The position numbers and the translations under genes are program-made. This document shows positions 8,539 to 18,400 of a stretch of DNA of 64,000 nt, in pieces (position 1 is the stretch's first letter; each line of letters begins with the position of its first letter). Under the pieces are notes generated by a model. It ran no database searches. It was given only the letters and a program-made list of their open reading frames with translations, and had not been told where the DNA came from. Where the stretch lies: NCBI GenBank assembly GCA_944389195.1, contig CALXLM010000034.1, positions 30,226 through 94,225 of the forward strand, in the 5' to 3' direction. The stretch comes from an uncultured Opitutales bacterium (GTDB lineage: Bacteria; Verrucomicrobiota; Verrucomicrobiia; Opitutales; Intestinicryptomonadaceae).

Positions 8539-10158
8539 ATGGCAACTCCACCGTTTGAATATCAAAAGATGTTTCCTCTTGGCAAGGACGATACAAAATA
8601 TCGCCTCTTGACAAAAGACTACGTTTCAACCGTTGAATTTGAGGGAAAAAAGATCCTCAAAATCGACCCGCGCGCACTCACCCTTTTGGCGCGTACGGCA
8701 ATGCGCGACGTATCGTTCTTTCTGCGCCCGGCGCATTTGGAGCTGGTCGCAAAGATATTGAAGGATCCCGAAGCCAGCGACAACGACAAAAGCGTGGCGC
8801 TTACGATGCTTCGCAACGCGGAGGTTGCGGCAATGGGCAAGCTGCCGTTCTGCCAGGACACCGGAACAGCGACGATTGTCGCAAAAAAAGGTCAGTGCGT
8901 GTGGACGGGAGCCGAGGACGAGGAGTATTTGTCAAGGGGAGTTTACGACTGCTATACGCAGGAAAATTTGCGCTACTCGCAAAACGCTCCGCTTACGATG
9001 TGGGACGAGGTAAACACCGGCTGCAATCTTCCCGCGCAAATCGATATTTACGCCACTAATTCCGATTCGTACGACTTTCTTTTTGTCGCAAAGGGAGGCG
9101 GATCGGCAAACAAAACCTATCTCTACCAAGAGACAAAGGCGATTCTTACTCCCGAAAGGCTCATTCCGTTCATGGTGGAAAAGATGAAGGGGCTTGGCAC
9201 GGCGGCATGCCCGCCGTACCATATCGCGTGGGTGGTAGGTGGCACGAGCGCGGAGGCGAATCTTAAAAATGTAAAGCTTGCGTCGGTCAAATATCTGGAC
9301 AATTTGCCGACAAAAGGCAACAAGCTTGGGCACGCATTCCGCGATGTCGAACTCGAAAAGAGGCTTCTTGAGGAGACGCGAAAACTCGGTATCGGCGCTC
9401 AATTCGGAGGCGCGAATTTCGCCCTCGACGTGCGCGTGATACGCATGCCGAGGCACGGGGCGAGCTGCCCGATAGGTTTGGGGGTGTCGTGCTCGGCCGA
9501 CCGCAACATGAAAGCCAAGATCAACGCCGAAGGCGTATGGTTGGAACAGCTTGAAACCGATCCGGCAAAGTACATTCCGGAAGAATACAAGAATGTAAAC
9601 ACGGCAGACGGCGCTGTCGAAATAGACTTGAACCGCCCGATGAAAGAGATTCTGGCGGAGCTTTCGAAGTATCCCGTCAAGACCCGTTTAAAACTGAAGG
9701 GAACAATTATCGTCGGCAGGGACATAGCGCACGCAAAGCTCAAGGAGCGCATAGACAGGGGCGAAGGGCTTCCGCAATACATAAAGGACCACCCCATATA
9801 CTACGCCGGGCCCGCGAAGACTCCGGAAGGCATGCCTTCGGGTTCGTTCGGCCCGACGACAGCGGGCCGCATGGATCCATATGTCGATTTGTTCCAGTCG
9901 AACGGCGGAAGCATGATTATGATAGCAAAGGGCAACCGTTCGCAGGCGGTCACCGACGCGTGCAAAAAACACGGCGGGTTCTATCTTGGGTCGATAGGTG
10001 GGCCGGCCGCAATTTTGGCGAAGGAAAACATAAAGAAAGTCGAGCTTTTGGAGTATCCCGAACTGGGCATGGAGGCAATATGGAAAATAGAGGTTGTCGA
10101 TTTCCCGGCCTTCATACTTGTCGATGACAAAGGCAACGACTTCTTTAAGATGCTTTAG
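8539..10158 (+). CDS. fumA: fumarate hydratase, class I (iron-sulfur)
   Basis: A 539-residue cytoplasmic enzyme of the TCA cycle, fumarate + water to malate, of the oxygen-sensitive [4Fe-4S] class I type with both halves in one chain. The three cluster cysteines are visible: Cys105 in FCQDTG, Cys224 in ACPPYH and Cys310 in GASCPIG, matching the spacing of E. coli FumA/FumB (548 residues). Other family landmarks are KGGGSANKT and [12 protein letters not shown]. Start ATG 8539 gives [15 protein letters not shown]; the upstream bases lack a strong ribosome site. Monocistronic between a candidate promoter and a good terminator. The symbol marks the family; FumB-type function is equally possible. 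Oxygen sensitivity of the cluster fits an anaerobic or microaerobic lifestyle. Confidence 0.95.
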   Translation: MATPPFEYQKMFPLGKDDTKYRLLTKDYVSTVEFEGKKILKIDPRALTLLARTAMRDVSFFLRPAHLELVAKILKDPEASDNDKSVALTMLRNAEVAAMGKLPFCQDTGTATIVAKKGQCVWTGAEDEEYLSRGVYDCYTQENLRYSQNAPLTMWDEVNTGCNLPAQIDIYATNSDSYDFLFVAKGGGSANKTYLYQETKAILTPERLIPFMVEKMKGLGTAACPPYHIAWVVGGTSAEANLKNVKLASVKYLDNLPTKGNKLGHAFRDVELEKRLLEETRKLGIGAQFGGANFALDVRVIRMPRHGASCPIGLGVSCSADRNMKAKINAEGVWLEQLETDPAKYIPEEYKNVNTADGAVEIDLNRPMKEILAELSKYPVKTRLKLKGTIIVGRDIAHAKLKERIDRGEGLPQYIKDHPIYYAGPAKTPEGMPSGSFGPTTAGRMDPYVDLFQSNGGSMIMIAKGNRSQAVTDACKKHGGFYLGSIGGPAAILAKENIKKVELLEYPELGMEAIWKIEVVDFPAFILVDDKGNDFFKML

Positions 10159-10174
10159 CCGACTTTTCTTCGGA

Positions 10175-10209
10175 AAGCGCCGGAACGTTCGTTTCGGCGC
10201 TTTTTTTTA
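10175..10209 (+). terminator. intrinsic terminator of the fumarase gene
   Basis: AAGCGCCG (10175-10182) pairs with CGGCGCTT (10195-10202), followed by a run of T to 10208. It begins 16 bases after the stop. Confidence 0.85.
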
Positions 10210-10490
10210 GCGGGTGTTCGGCAGGCGAGGCGCGTTCAGATTGCGGCTGCCATTGTGCGGCGCGGCAGAAGCTTTCTTTGGGGGCGCATGCGGGTGTCCC
10301 GCCTTGCGTTAGGGCGTTTTTTGTTTGCGGGTTGTATCGGTGCGTTTCGGAATGGCGGGCCGGCCGGAGTGCTGTGTGCGGATTGCGGATTTTTAATTTC
10401 GGCTATACGGCGCGTGCCAATCTCCGGCGAAACGCAACGGGGCGTTTGAAAATTATTTTGGCCAATTGCAATATTTTTTAAAAAAAATTG
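10210..10490. other. gap without a recognisable gene
   Basis: Sequence between the fumarase terminator and the tRNA-Thr/tuf promoter. Nothing supported; becomes A/T-rich from about 10450 just upstream of the promoter. Confidence 0.5.
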
Positions 10491-10519
10491 TTGACGAAGG
10501 TGGTAGGGGTAGCCATATT
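10491..10519 (+). promoter_or_regulatory. promoter of the tRNA-Thr–tuf–tRNA-Trp–secE unit
   Basis: TTGACG (10491-10496), 17 bases, CATATT (10514-10519), preceded by an A/T-rich upstream stretch (10446-10490) that could act as an UP element. The tRNA begins about 45 bases after the expected start. Confidence 0.7.
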
Positions 10520-10570
10520 TAGTCCCTTTCAAATTAAAAAACGCCAGACAACTGGCGGCTTTTAAGTGTC

Positions 10571-10643
10571 GCCCCGGTAGCTCAGCTGGCAGAGCACGTC
10601 CTTGGTAAGGACGGGGTCGGCGGTTCAAATCCGCTCTGGGGCT
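10571..10643 (+). tRNA. tRNA-Thr (anticodon GGT)
   Basis: 73 bases. Acceptor GCCCCGG pairs with CTGGGGC (one G-T pair), discriminator T; D-arm GCTC...GAGC, anticodon stem GTCC/GGAC with GGT at 10604-10606, and T-arm with GGTTCAAAT. The 3' CCA is not encoded. Its place directly before tuf matches thrT-tufB in E. coli and the arrangement in Chlamydiae; it is probably cut from the tuf transcript. Confidence 0.95.
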
Positions 10644-10691
10644 TGCGTTTAAAAGTCATCAACAAAACCTAAATAATAAACCGAAAGAACC

Positions 10692-11882
10692 ATGTCGAAA
10701 GAATCATTCGTCAGAACGAAACCACACGTAAACGTAGGTACCATCGGCCACATCGACCACGGTAAAACTACACTCACGACCGCAATCTTGAAGGTTCAGT
10801 CGGACAAGGGCCTGGCTCAATTTAAGTCCTATCAGGACATAGCTAAGGGCGGCACTGTTCGCGACGCTTCAAAGACTGTCACTATCGCCGTTGCGCACGT
10901 CGAATACGAAACGCCCACGCGCCACTATGCGCACGTCGACTGTCCCGGACACGCCGACTTCGTAAAGAACATGATCACTGGCGCTGCCCAGATGGACGGC
11001 GCAATCCTCGTCGTAAGCGCGGCTGACGGCCCGATGCCCCAGACTCGCGAGCACATACTTTTGGCCAGGCAGGTCGGAGTTCCGAAAATCGTAGTTTTCC
11101 TCAACAAGTGCGACCTTCTCGACGACCCCGAACTTCTCGAGCTCGTTGAAATGGAAGTGCGCGACCTCCTCAACAAGTACCAGTATCCGGGCGACGAAGC
11201 AACGATTATCCGCGGTTCCGCTCTCGGGGCTCTCGAAGGAACTGAATTCGGCGTAAAGAGCATTGAACAGCTCATGGACGCCATCGACAAGGAAATACCC
11301 GAACCGGAACGCCCGATAGACAAGCCTTTCATGATGTCGGTAGAAGACGTGTTCTCCATTACTGGAAGAGGCACGGTTGCCACCGGACGTATCGAGCGCG
11401 GCAAGATCAAGGTCGGCGAGGAAGTCGAAATCGTGGGTCTCGGCGACACCAAGAAGACGACCGTCACCGGCGTGGAAATGTTCCGCAAACTTCTCGACGA
11501 AGGCCAGGCGGGCGACAATGTAGGGCTTCTCTTGCGCGGCATTGAAAAGAACCAGGTCCAGCGCGGCCAGGTAATCGCCAAGCCCGGTTCCATCACCCCG
11601 CACACGAAGGCGAAGGCTGAGATTTACGTCCTCACCAAGGACGAAGGCGGTCGCCACACGCCGTTCTTTACGAACTACCGCCCGCAATTCTTCTTCGGAA
11701 CGGCGGACGTGACGGGCGTTTGCAAACTTCCCGAAGGCGTGGAAATGGTAATGCCCGGCGACAACCTCTCCATCGAAATCGAGCTTCAGAAGCCCATAGC
11801 GATGGAAAAGGGGCAGCGTTTCGCCATCCGCGAAGGCGGCCGCACGATAGGCGCGGGCCGTATCTCGGAAATCTTGGCTTAA
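10692..11882 (+). CDS. tuf: translation elongation factor Tu
   Basis: 396 residues, GTPase that delivers aminoacyl-tRNA to the ribosome A site. G1 GHIDHGKT near residues 19-26, G3 DCPGHAD, G4 NKCD and G5 SAL are intact; domains II and III follow with normal length. Start ATG 10692 gives [19 protein letters not shown], with only a weak purine-rich AAAGAAC ahead. It lies between tRNA-Thr and tRNA-Trp and has no obvious strong terminator, so read-through into secE-nusG is likely. A small CCGAAA/TTTCGG hairpin at 11910-11926 may be a processing or weak termination site. No second tuf copy is in this window. Confidence 0.99.
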   Translation: MSKESFVRTKPHVNVGTIGHIDHGKTTLTTAILKVQSDKGLAQFKSYQDIAKGGTVRDASKTVTIAVAHVEYETPTRHYAHVDCPGHADFVKNMITGAAQMDGAILVVSAADGPMPQTREHILLARQVGVPKIVVFLNKCDLLDDPELLELVEMEVRDLLNKYQYPGDEATIIRGSALGALEGTEFGVKSIEQLMDAIDKEIPEPERPIDKPFMMSVEDVFSITGRGTVATGRIERGKIKVGEEVEIVGLGDTKKTTVTGVEMFRKLLDEGQAGDNVGLLLRGIEKNQVQRGQVIAKPGSITPHTKAKAEIYVLTKDEGGRHTPFFTNYRPQFFFGTADVTGVCKLPEGVEMVMPGDNLSIEIELQKPIAMEKGQRFAIREGGRTIGAGRISEILA

Positions 11883-11984
11883 CCGTTTTTTTAGCAGTAG
11901 CCGGAAGGTCCGAAAAGGCCTTTCGGCTTTGCCGTACGATTGGCGTGCCGGAAACGGCGTGCCCGCGTCCGGCGGAAAATAAAT

Positions 11985-12057
<73 letters not shown>

Positions 12058-12111
12058 TTGTTCTTTCAGCCTTAGGCAAAATAACCGCGGCAAACCCGCA
12101 AAAAATTTAAT

Positions 12112-12324
12112 ATGACCAATCCATTCCTAAAGATCAGGCAGTTTTATCAGGAAACAGTCGTGGAGCTGAAAAAATCGTCGTGGCCGACGCGTCCCGAGCT
12201 TGTCAATTCCGTAATAGTTGTATTTGTGGCGTTGGGTCTGCTCGGTGCGTTTGTAAGCCTTGCCGACTTTGCCATTTACAATGTAGTGGATTTGTTGACG
12301 TGGTTTGTCAACGGAGGTAAATAG
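12112..12324 (+). CDS. secE: preprotein translocase subunit SecE
   Basis: 70 residues, the short single-span bacterial form. The amphipathic E-L-K-K-S-S-W-P-T-R-P-E-L segment (residues 20-32), which clamps SecY, is followed by one membrane span (about 34-58). It stabilises the SecYEG channel in the inner membrane. No Shine-Dalgarno is seen before ATG 12112. nusG starts 9 bases after the stop. Confidence 0.96.
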   Translation: MTNPFLKIRQFYQETVVELKKSSWPTRPELVNSVIVVFVALGLLGAFVSLADFAIYNVVDLLTWFVNGGK

Positions 12325-12333
12325 GGCGGACGT

Positions 12334-12918
12334 ATGGAATCCGATATTCAAGACACGCGCAAGTGGTACGCCGTTCAGACCCGTTCCAATATGGAAAAAA
12401 AGGCGGTCGAAACCCTCAAGCACATGATAGACGTTGAGGACATGGGCGCATACATTTCCAAGGAGGACATCCTTATGCCCGAAGAGCGCGTGTCGGAAAT
12501 AAAGAACGGCAGCAAAATATCGCGCCCCCGGAAGCTGTATCCGGGATATATTTTTGTGCGCGTCAAGCTCTACGACGAGAACGAAAACTTTTTGGAAAAG
12601 CCGTGGTATTTCATACGCGGAATAAACGGCGTAATAAATTTTATGGGCGGGGAACGGCCCGTTCCGCTTCGGAAGGCGGAAATAGACAGGATATTTGCGC
12701 AAATAGCGCAGTCGGAGGGAACCGAAAGGCCGAAAATCAGCTTTGAAGTCGGGGAGGCGGTTAAGATTCACGAAGGCCCGTTCCTCGGGCTTACCGGCAT
12801 TATCGAGGAGGTTGACGCCGACCGCGGAAAATTAAAGGTGAGCGTTTCCATTTTCGGAAGGTTTACGCCGGTCGAGCTCGAATACTCGCAGGTTTCGAGG
12901 GCCGACGCCGACAGTTAA
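12334..12918 (+). CDS. nusG: transcription termination/antitermination factor NusG
   Basis: 194 residues. The N-terminal NGN domain starts with WYAVQTRSNMEKKA and includes the P-G-Y-I-F-V strand that contacts RNA polymerase; the C-terminal KOW domain has V-K-I-H-E-G-P-F-L-G-L-T-G. NusG binds elongating polymerase and links it to Rho or the ribosome. Start ATG 12334, with purine-rich GGAGG and AGGGCGG ahead in and after secE. The family is normally ~180 residues; the slight excess is in the NGN domain. Confidence 0.97.
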   Translation: MESDIQDTRKWYAVQTRSNMEKKAVETLKHMIDVEDMGAYISKEDILMPEERVSEIKNGSKISRPRKLYPGYIFVRVKLYDENENFLEKPWYFIRGINGVINFMGGERPVPLRKAEIDRIFAQIAQSEGTERPKISFEVGEAVKIHEGPFLGLTGIIEEVDADRGKLKVSVSIFGRFTPVELEYSQVSRADADS

Positions 12919-12983
12919 AAAAGAGCAGCGAATTTACGCACAGCCTCAAACATTAAAATTCTTATAGAGAAAAGAGGATAAAA

Positions 12984-13409
12984 ATGGCAAAGAAAGTAGT
13001 AAAGGAAATTAAATTGCAGTTGCCCGCAGGGGCGGCGAACCCCGCTCCTCCGGTGGGTCCGGCGCTCGGCGCGGCCGGCGTTAACATTATGGCTTTTTGC
13101 AAGGAGTTTAACGCCAAGACAAAAGACCATGCCGGCATGATATTGCCCGTGGTTATTTCCGTGTATCAGGACAAGTCGTTTACGTTTATTCTCAAATCTC
13201 CGCCGGCCGCCGTTTTGCTGAAAAAAGCGGCAAAAATCGAGACGGCAAGCGCCAAGCCGAATGTTGACAAAGTCGGCAAGGTCACGCGCGCACAGATTAA
13301 GGAGATAGTAAAGATCAAGGAGAAGGATCTCAACGCAACGAGTCCGGAACAGGCCGCCAAGATAATCGAGGGAACGGCGCGTTCGATGGGCATTGATGTT
13401 GTCGATTAA
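12984..13409 (+). CDS. rplK: 50S ribosomal protein L11
   Basis: 141 residues, usual length. It binds the GTPase-associated centre of 23S rRNA. The N-terminal domain carries the proline-rich [16 protein letters not shown] (thiostrepton-site loop), and the C-terminal rRNA-binding domain ends with [10 protein letters not shown]. Good ribosome site GAGGA at 12974-12978. First gene of the rplKAJL group. Confidence 0.98.
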   Translation: MAKKVVKEIKLQLPAGAANPAPPVGPALGAAGVNIMAFCKEFNAKTKDHAGMILPVVISVYQDKSFTFILKSPPAAVLLKKAAKIETASAKPNVDKVGKVTRAQIKEIVKIKEKDLNATSPEQAAKIIEGTARSMGIDVVD

Positions 13410-13507
13410 ATTTTTCGGTGTTTGCGGCGGCCGATAGGCCTTTGCAAATACCGTCCGTGTTAATAATTAAAAAACCGCACTGCAAAAGCAGGAGACAAAT
13501 TAAAGTC

Positions 13508-14194
13508 ATGGTAAAAAGAAGCAAAAGATACAGAAAGGCCGAAGAGACCGCGCCGAAAGAGGCGTTGGGTCTTGCGGAGGCGGTAGATGCGCTGCAGGCT
13601 ATGCCCAAGGCGGGATTCGACGAGACGGTGGAGCTTTCCTTCCGTTTGAACGTCGATCCGAAACAGAGCACCCAGATGGTGCGCGGAACGGTGCGCCTGC
13701 CCAACGGCAGCGGCAAAAAAGTAAGGGTTGTGGTCTTTACGGAAAATCCGGAAGCGGCCCTCGCCGCCGGGGCGGACAAGGCCGGTTTCGAGGATTTAAT
13801 AAAGGAGGTTTCCGGGGGCTTTCTCGATTTCGACGTGGCGATTTCGACTACATCGGCGATGAAGGAAGTCCGCAAGGTGGCCCGCGTGCTCGGCCCGAAG
13901 GGGTTGATGCCCAATCCGAAGAGCGGAACGGTGACCGACGACGTGGCTGCGGCCATAGCCGAAGTCAAGGCGGGGCGCGTTGAGTTCAAAATGGACAAGA
14001 CCTCGAACATGTGCGTTGTCATAGGAAAGCGCAGTTTTGCTTCGGAAAAGCTTGTGGAAAATGCAAAGACGGTAATCGACAGCGTTGTCGCGGCTCGTCC
14101 CGAAGCCATCAAGGGCAAGTTTATCAACTCAATTGCAATCAGCTCGACGATGAGTCCGAGCGTTAAAATAGCGCTCAGCCAGATAGCGCAATAG
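13508..14194 (+). CDS. rplA: 50S ribosomal protein L1
   Basis: 228 residues from ATG 13508 (MVKRSKRYRKAEE), with GGAGA at 13491-13495; the frame is open back to 13418 but those 30 codons are not L1-like. Landmarks: R-G-T-V-R-L-P-N-G-S-G, the G-P-K-G-L-M-P-N-P-K-S-G-T loop, and the E-F-K-M-D-K strand. L1 forms the E-site stalk and in many bacteria represses its own operon; the 98-base gap after rplK could hold such a site, but I cannot define it. Confidence 0.97.
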   Translation: MVKRSKRYRKAEETAPKEALGLAEAVDALQAMPKAGFDETVELSFRLNVDPKQSTQMVRGTVRLPNGSGKKVRVVVFTENPEAALAAGADKAGFEDLIKEVSGGFLDFDVAISTTSAMKEVRKVARVLGPKGLMPNPKSGTVTDDVAAAIAEVKAGRVEFKMDKTSNMCVVIGKRSFASEKLVENAKTVIDSVVAARPEAIKGKFINSIAISSTMSPSVKIALSQIAQ

Positions 14195-14209
14195 GGAGAG
14201 TTTTTGACA

Positions 14210-14722
14210 ATGAGACCCGAAAAGAAATTTCTTGTTGAAGAGGTTCGCAACCGCATATCGTCGGCCGAGCATGTGTTTTTTGTGAGTTTCACCGGCGTGA
14301 AGGTGGCCGATGCTGCCGAGCTGCGCAAAGCGCTTGCGGAAGTCGGCGCCGAATACCACGTTGCGAAAAATTCCATAATAAAAATCGCCGCAAAAGAGCT
14401 TAACCTGCCGTCCGTGGACGCGGTTTTGGAGGGGCAGACCGGCATCGTCACGGGAGGGGAAGATCCCGCTTCGGTGGCGAAGGCTATATCGGCGTTTTTC
14501 AAGGCCCGCGAAAATGCGGCCATAAAGCTTGGCGTTATGGGCGAAAAGGTGATGAACAAGGAGGAGGTCGAATATCTCGGAAGCCTTCCGAGCCTTTCGG
14601 AGCTCCGCGCGAAGTTCCTCTCGCTGCTCAATACGCCCGCGAGCCAGATGGTCCGCGTTATATTCTGCAAAATCGAAAAAGAGGGCGGGGCTCCCGCGGA
14701 AGGCGACTCCGCGCAGGGCTAA
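14210..14722 (+). CDS. rplJ: 50S ribosomal protein L10
   Basis: 170 residues from ATG 14210 (MRPEKKFLVEEV). A TTG two codons upstream (14204) is also in frame; the GGGAG at 14194-14198 overlaps the rplA stop and could serve either. L10 anchors L7/L12 dimers on the stalk base; the C-terminal helix that binds L12 is at about residues 138-165. It ends in a short acidic, glycine-containing tail. Confidence 0.95.
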   Translation: MRPEKKFLVEEVRNRISSAEHVFFVSFTGVKVADAAELRKALAEVGAEYHVAKNSIIKIAAKELNLPSVDAVLEGQTGIVTGGEDPASVAKAISAFFKARENAAIKLGVMGEKVMNKEEVEYLGSLPSLSELRAKFLSLLNTPASQMVRVIFCKIEKEGGAPAEGDSAQG

Positions 14723-14756
14723 GGGCGTGTTTACGGTTGGGAGTGGTTTTATTCTT

Positions 14757-14853
14757 TCCCGGCTTAAATTGAAATTTATGTTTTCGGCCTGTGTTTGCTC
14801 GGGCCGGGAGCTTAACAAAAACAACTAAAGGGCGAACTTAGGGGGGTATCCCC
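14757..14853 (+). promoter_or_regulatory. structured rplJ-rplL spacer
   Basis: The 178-base spacer between rplJ and rplL can fold: TCCCGGC (14757-14763) pairs with GCCGGGA (14803-14809), and GGGG (14841-14844) pairs with CCCC (14850-14853). Such a spacer could be a processing site or a translational enhancer that raises L7/L12 above L10; no promoter match is clear. Function is inference. Confidence 0.4.
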
Positions 14854-14900
14854 TTAAATGTTCCGGTAGGGACGCTAAGAGCCCAAAGGAGAAAATAAAA

Positions 14901-15278
14901 ATGGCAGACATCACAAAAGATCAGGTTATAGAATGGCTCAGCGGGCTGTCGGTTATGGACGCGGCCGCCCTCGTTAAGGAGCTCGAAGAAAAATGGGGCG
15001 TAAGCGCGGCTGCTCCCGTGGCGGTAGTCGCTGGCGGAGCGGCAGCTCCGGCGGCCGAAGAGAAGGACTCTTTCGACGTCATTCTCAAGGCTGTCGATCC
15101 GTCTAAGAAGATAGCGGTCATTAAGGAAGTCCGCGCCATTACCGGCTTGGGCTTGGCGGAGGCCAAGGCACTTGTCGAAGGCGCGCCGAAAGCCGTAAAG
15201 GAAGGCGTCAACAAGGACGAATCTGCGGAATTGGCCAAGAAGCTCAAGGACGCGGGCGCCGAAGTGGAAGTCAAATAA
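14901..15278 (+). CDS. rplL: 50S ribosomal protein L7/L12
   Basis: 125 residues. N-terminal dimerisation and L10-binding helices (1-~33), an alanine/proline-rich hinge (~36-56), then the factor-binding domain with [17 protein letters not shown] and V-E-G-A-P-K. It recruits EF-Tu, EF-G and other GTPases. Strong ribosome site AAGGAG 12 bases upstream. A strong attenuator-like hairpin follows. Confidence 0.98.
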   Translation: MADITKDQVIEWLSGLSVMDAAALVKELEEKWGVSAAAPVAVVAGGAAAPAAEEKDSFDVILKAVDPSKKIAVIKEVRAITGLGLAEAKALVEGAPKAVKEGVNKDESAELAKKLKDAGAEVEVK

Positions 15279-15307
15279 AAGGTTTGAGCATTCAAACGAT
15301 TCTTTTC

Positions 15308-15359
15308 GCGGAGAGTCCGCGGCGCGGAGTTTATCCGGCGCCGCGGCTGTCCGCTTTTT
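15308..15359 (+). terminator. attenuator/partial terminator between rplL and rpoB
   Basis: Two-part stem: GCGGA (15308-15312) with TCCGC (15350-15354), a symmetric 4-base internal loop, then CCGCGGCGC (15317-15325) with GCGCCGCGG (15338-15346), followed by TTTTT (15355-15359). No promoter match is evident before rpoB, so partial read-through is the likely way rpoBC is expressed, as in E. coli. Confidence 0.8.
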
Positions 15360-15495
15360 CCGCTTAAATTGTCCCGGGCGTAAAACAGGGGCAGCAAGAG
15401 TTCTTTTTATAAATCCGCCGCCGTTGCATTGCTGGCGGCAAGCCTTTACCGGGCGGGATTTTGCAGAGGGCCAACCAACATAAAATCTCAAGAAT

Positions 15496-18400
15496 ATGTC
15501 CGAGCGAAAAAACTTTGGAAAACTCAAGGAAGTGATACCGCTTCCAAACCTCATTGAGAATCAGCTTAATTCCTACGCTGATTTTCTCCAGAAAGACGTG
15601 CCCCCATCGAAGAGAAGAATGGTGGGGCTGCATGCCGTTTTCAGCGAGATATTTCCCATAGAAAGCTACGACGGCAAGCACAGGCTCGAGTATGTGTCGT
15701 ACGATCTTGTGGGCCCGAAGCAGTCGGAGGTTGAGTGCATAAAGGAGGGGACGACCTATTCGGTGGCCCTTCACGTAAAATTCCGCCTAATCTCCGGCGA
15801 CTCCACGAAGGAGGACACCATTTTTATGGGCGACATCAACATGATGACCCAAAGCGGCAGTTTTATAGTAAACGGCGCCGAGCGCGTTGTTGTCAGCCAG
15901 TTGCACCGCAGCCCGGGGATATGCTTTGAGGAGACGATGCACAGCTCAGACAAAATGCTGTATTCGTTCCGCCTGATTCCCGACCGCGGAACATGGGTTG
16001 AAGTTCAATTCGACCAGAACGATTTGCTCTACGTTTATATAGACCGCCGCAGGAGGCGCAGGAAATTTTTGATAACAACCCTTCTGAGGGCGCTCGGGCA
16101 CAGCTCCGACCCGGAGATAGTAAAGCTTTTCTACGACGTGGAGGACATGTCGGTAAAGCGCGCCCTACAGATGGACAACATTTCGCAATACGTTTTGGCA
16201 GAGCCCGTCACCGACCCCGACAAGGGCATAGTGCTTTTGAAGCAGTACGAGACGCTGACGACCATGGCCGTTCAGAAGTTTAAGGCTGCCAATATAGAAG
16301 AGTTCAAGGTCATAGACACGACTGTCGACGACGGCGCGATAGTGCGCGCAATCAAGAAGGACAAGACCAAGAACGAAGAGGGGGCGCTGAAATACATTTA
16401 CACGCAGCTGCGCCCCGGGGAGCCGGTAAACGTCGAAAACGCGCGCGCCCTCATCCGCCGCACGTTGAAGGATCCGAAAAGGTACGATTTGGGCCGAGTG
16501 GGGCGCTTCAAGATAAACCAGAAGCTGGGCCTGAACACGCCGCTTGAGACGCGCATTCTCACAAGCGAGGACATCGTTGCGGGCACAAAGTATCTTTGCA
16601 AGCTCAAGAAGGGTCAGGGCATTATCGACGATATAGACAATTTGAGCAGCCGCCGCGTAAGGACTGCCGGCGAGCTTCTCGCGAACCAGTGCAGAATGGG
16701 GTTGGCCCGGACCGAAAAGCTCGTGCGCGAACGCATGAACGCCTCCGAGCAAAACGCCGAGTCGCTCACGATACAGCGGCTTGTCAACACGAAGGCGATG
16801 ACCACCGTCATACGCGACTTTTTCGCGCGCAACCAGCTTTCGCAGTTTATGGACCAAATCAATCCGCTTTCCGAGCTCACGCACAAGCGCCGTCTTTCGG
16901 CTCTCGGGCAGGGCGGTTTGAGCCGCGAGCGCGCCGGTTTCGAAGTCCGCGACGTGCATGCCACGCACTACGGAAGGATATGCCCCATTGAAACGCCTGA
17001 AGGCCCGAACATCGGCCTTATAAACTCGCTTTCGTGCTATGCGAAAATAAACGAGTTCGGTTTCATAGAGACACCGTACCGCAAGGTTGAGAACGGCAGG
17101 GTGCTGAACAAGATAGAGTATCTTTCCGCCGACGAGGAGGAGGGCAAGACGATAGCGCAGGCCAGCAGCGAAATAAAGGACGGAAAGCTTGTCGGAAGAG
17201 TTATCGCCAGAAACTTCGACGAGGTTTCGGAAGTCGATCCGTCGGAAGTTGACTATATGGACGTCAGCCCGAAGCAGCTGGTGTCGGTTGCGGCGGGCCT
17301 TATTCCGTTCCTCGAGCACGACGACGCAAACCGCGCGCTCATGGGTTCGAACATGCAGCGCCAGGGAGTTCCCCTTTTGAAAACGCAGGCGCCGTTTGTC
17401 GGCACAGGCATAGAGGGCAGGGTTGCGACCGACTCCAAAACGGTAGTGCTTTCGGAATCCGACGGTGTGGTCGCAAGCGTTGACGCCAAGCGGATAATAG
17501 TCACTCCGGACGGCGAATTGCCCAAAAAGGTCCAGGGGAAGTACAAAAGCGATTCCGAAAAGAAGATTTTTGTGTACGAGCTGCGCAAGTTTATGCGTTC
17601 GAACGCGTGCACATGCTTTACGCAAAAGCCCGTCGTAAGGAGCGGGCAGAAGGTTAAGGCGGGGACGGTCCTCGCAGACGGCGCCGCCACGGAGGACGGC
17701 GAGCTGGCTCTCGGCAAAAACGTCCTTGTCGCTTTCATGCCGTGGAACGGGTACAACTTTGAGGACGCCATTCTGCTTTCCGAAAAGCTGATTAAAAACG
17801 ACGTTTTCACGTCGGTCCACATCGAGGAGTACGAGGTCACCGCGCGCGACACGAAGCTCGGACCCGAGGAGATCACGCGCGACATTCCCAACGTCGGCGA
17901 GGAGGCGTTGAAGAATCTCGACCGCAACGGCGTAATACGCATAGGCGCCGAAGTCAAGGCGGGCGACATTCTCGTCGGCAAAATCACCCCAAAAAGCGAG
18001 ACTGAACTCGCCCCCGAGGAAAAGCTTCTGAGGGCCATCTTCGGCGAGAAGGCTTCCGACGTGAAGGACTCGTCGCTTGTGGTGCCGTCGGGCGTCAAGG
18101 GCATCATAATGGACGTAAAGATTTCCACCAAGGTGGACGGCGAGGGCGAAAAGCTTAGCGAGAGCGACATGCGCCGCAGAACGCGCAAAATCAAGGAGGA
18201 GCACCGCGCCCAAAGCGACGCTCTCCGCGACGAGCTCACCGAGGCGCTTTCGAATGTGCTGCTTGGCGAGAAGATTCCGCTCGACGTCCGCAATTCCGAA
18301 ACGGGCGAAGTCATAATTCCGCAGAACAGGAAGATAACAAAGACCCTTTTGCGGCGCTTGGCGTCGGTTTCGAAGAATATCGACATAGACCCGTCGCCCG

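Noticed and set aside
11910..11926. CCGAAA/TTTCGG hairpin after tuf as a terminator
   Set aside because: Stem is only six pairs and no real T-run follows; tRNA-Trp and secE-nusG have no other promoter visible, so read-through is more likely.
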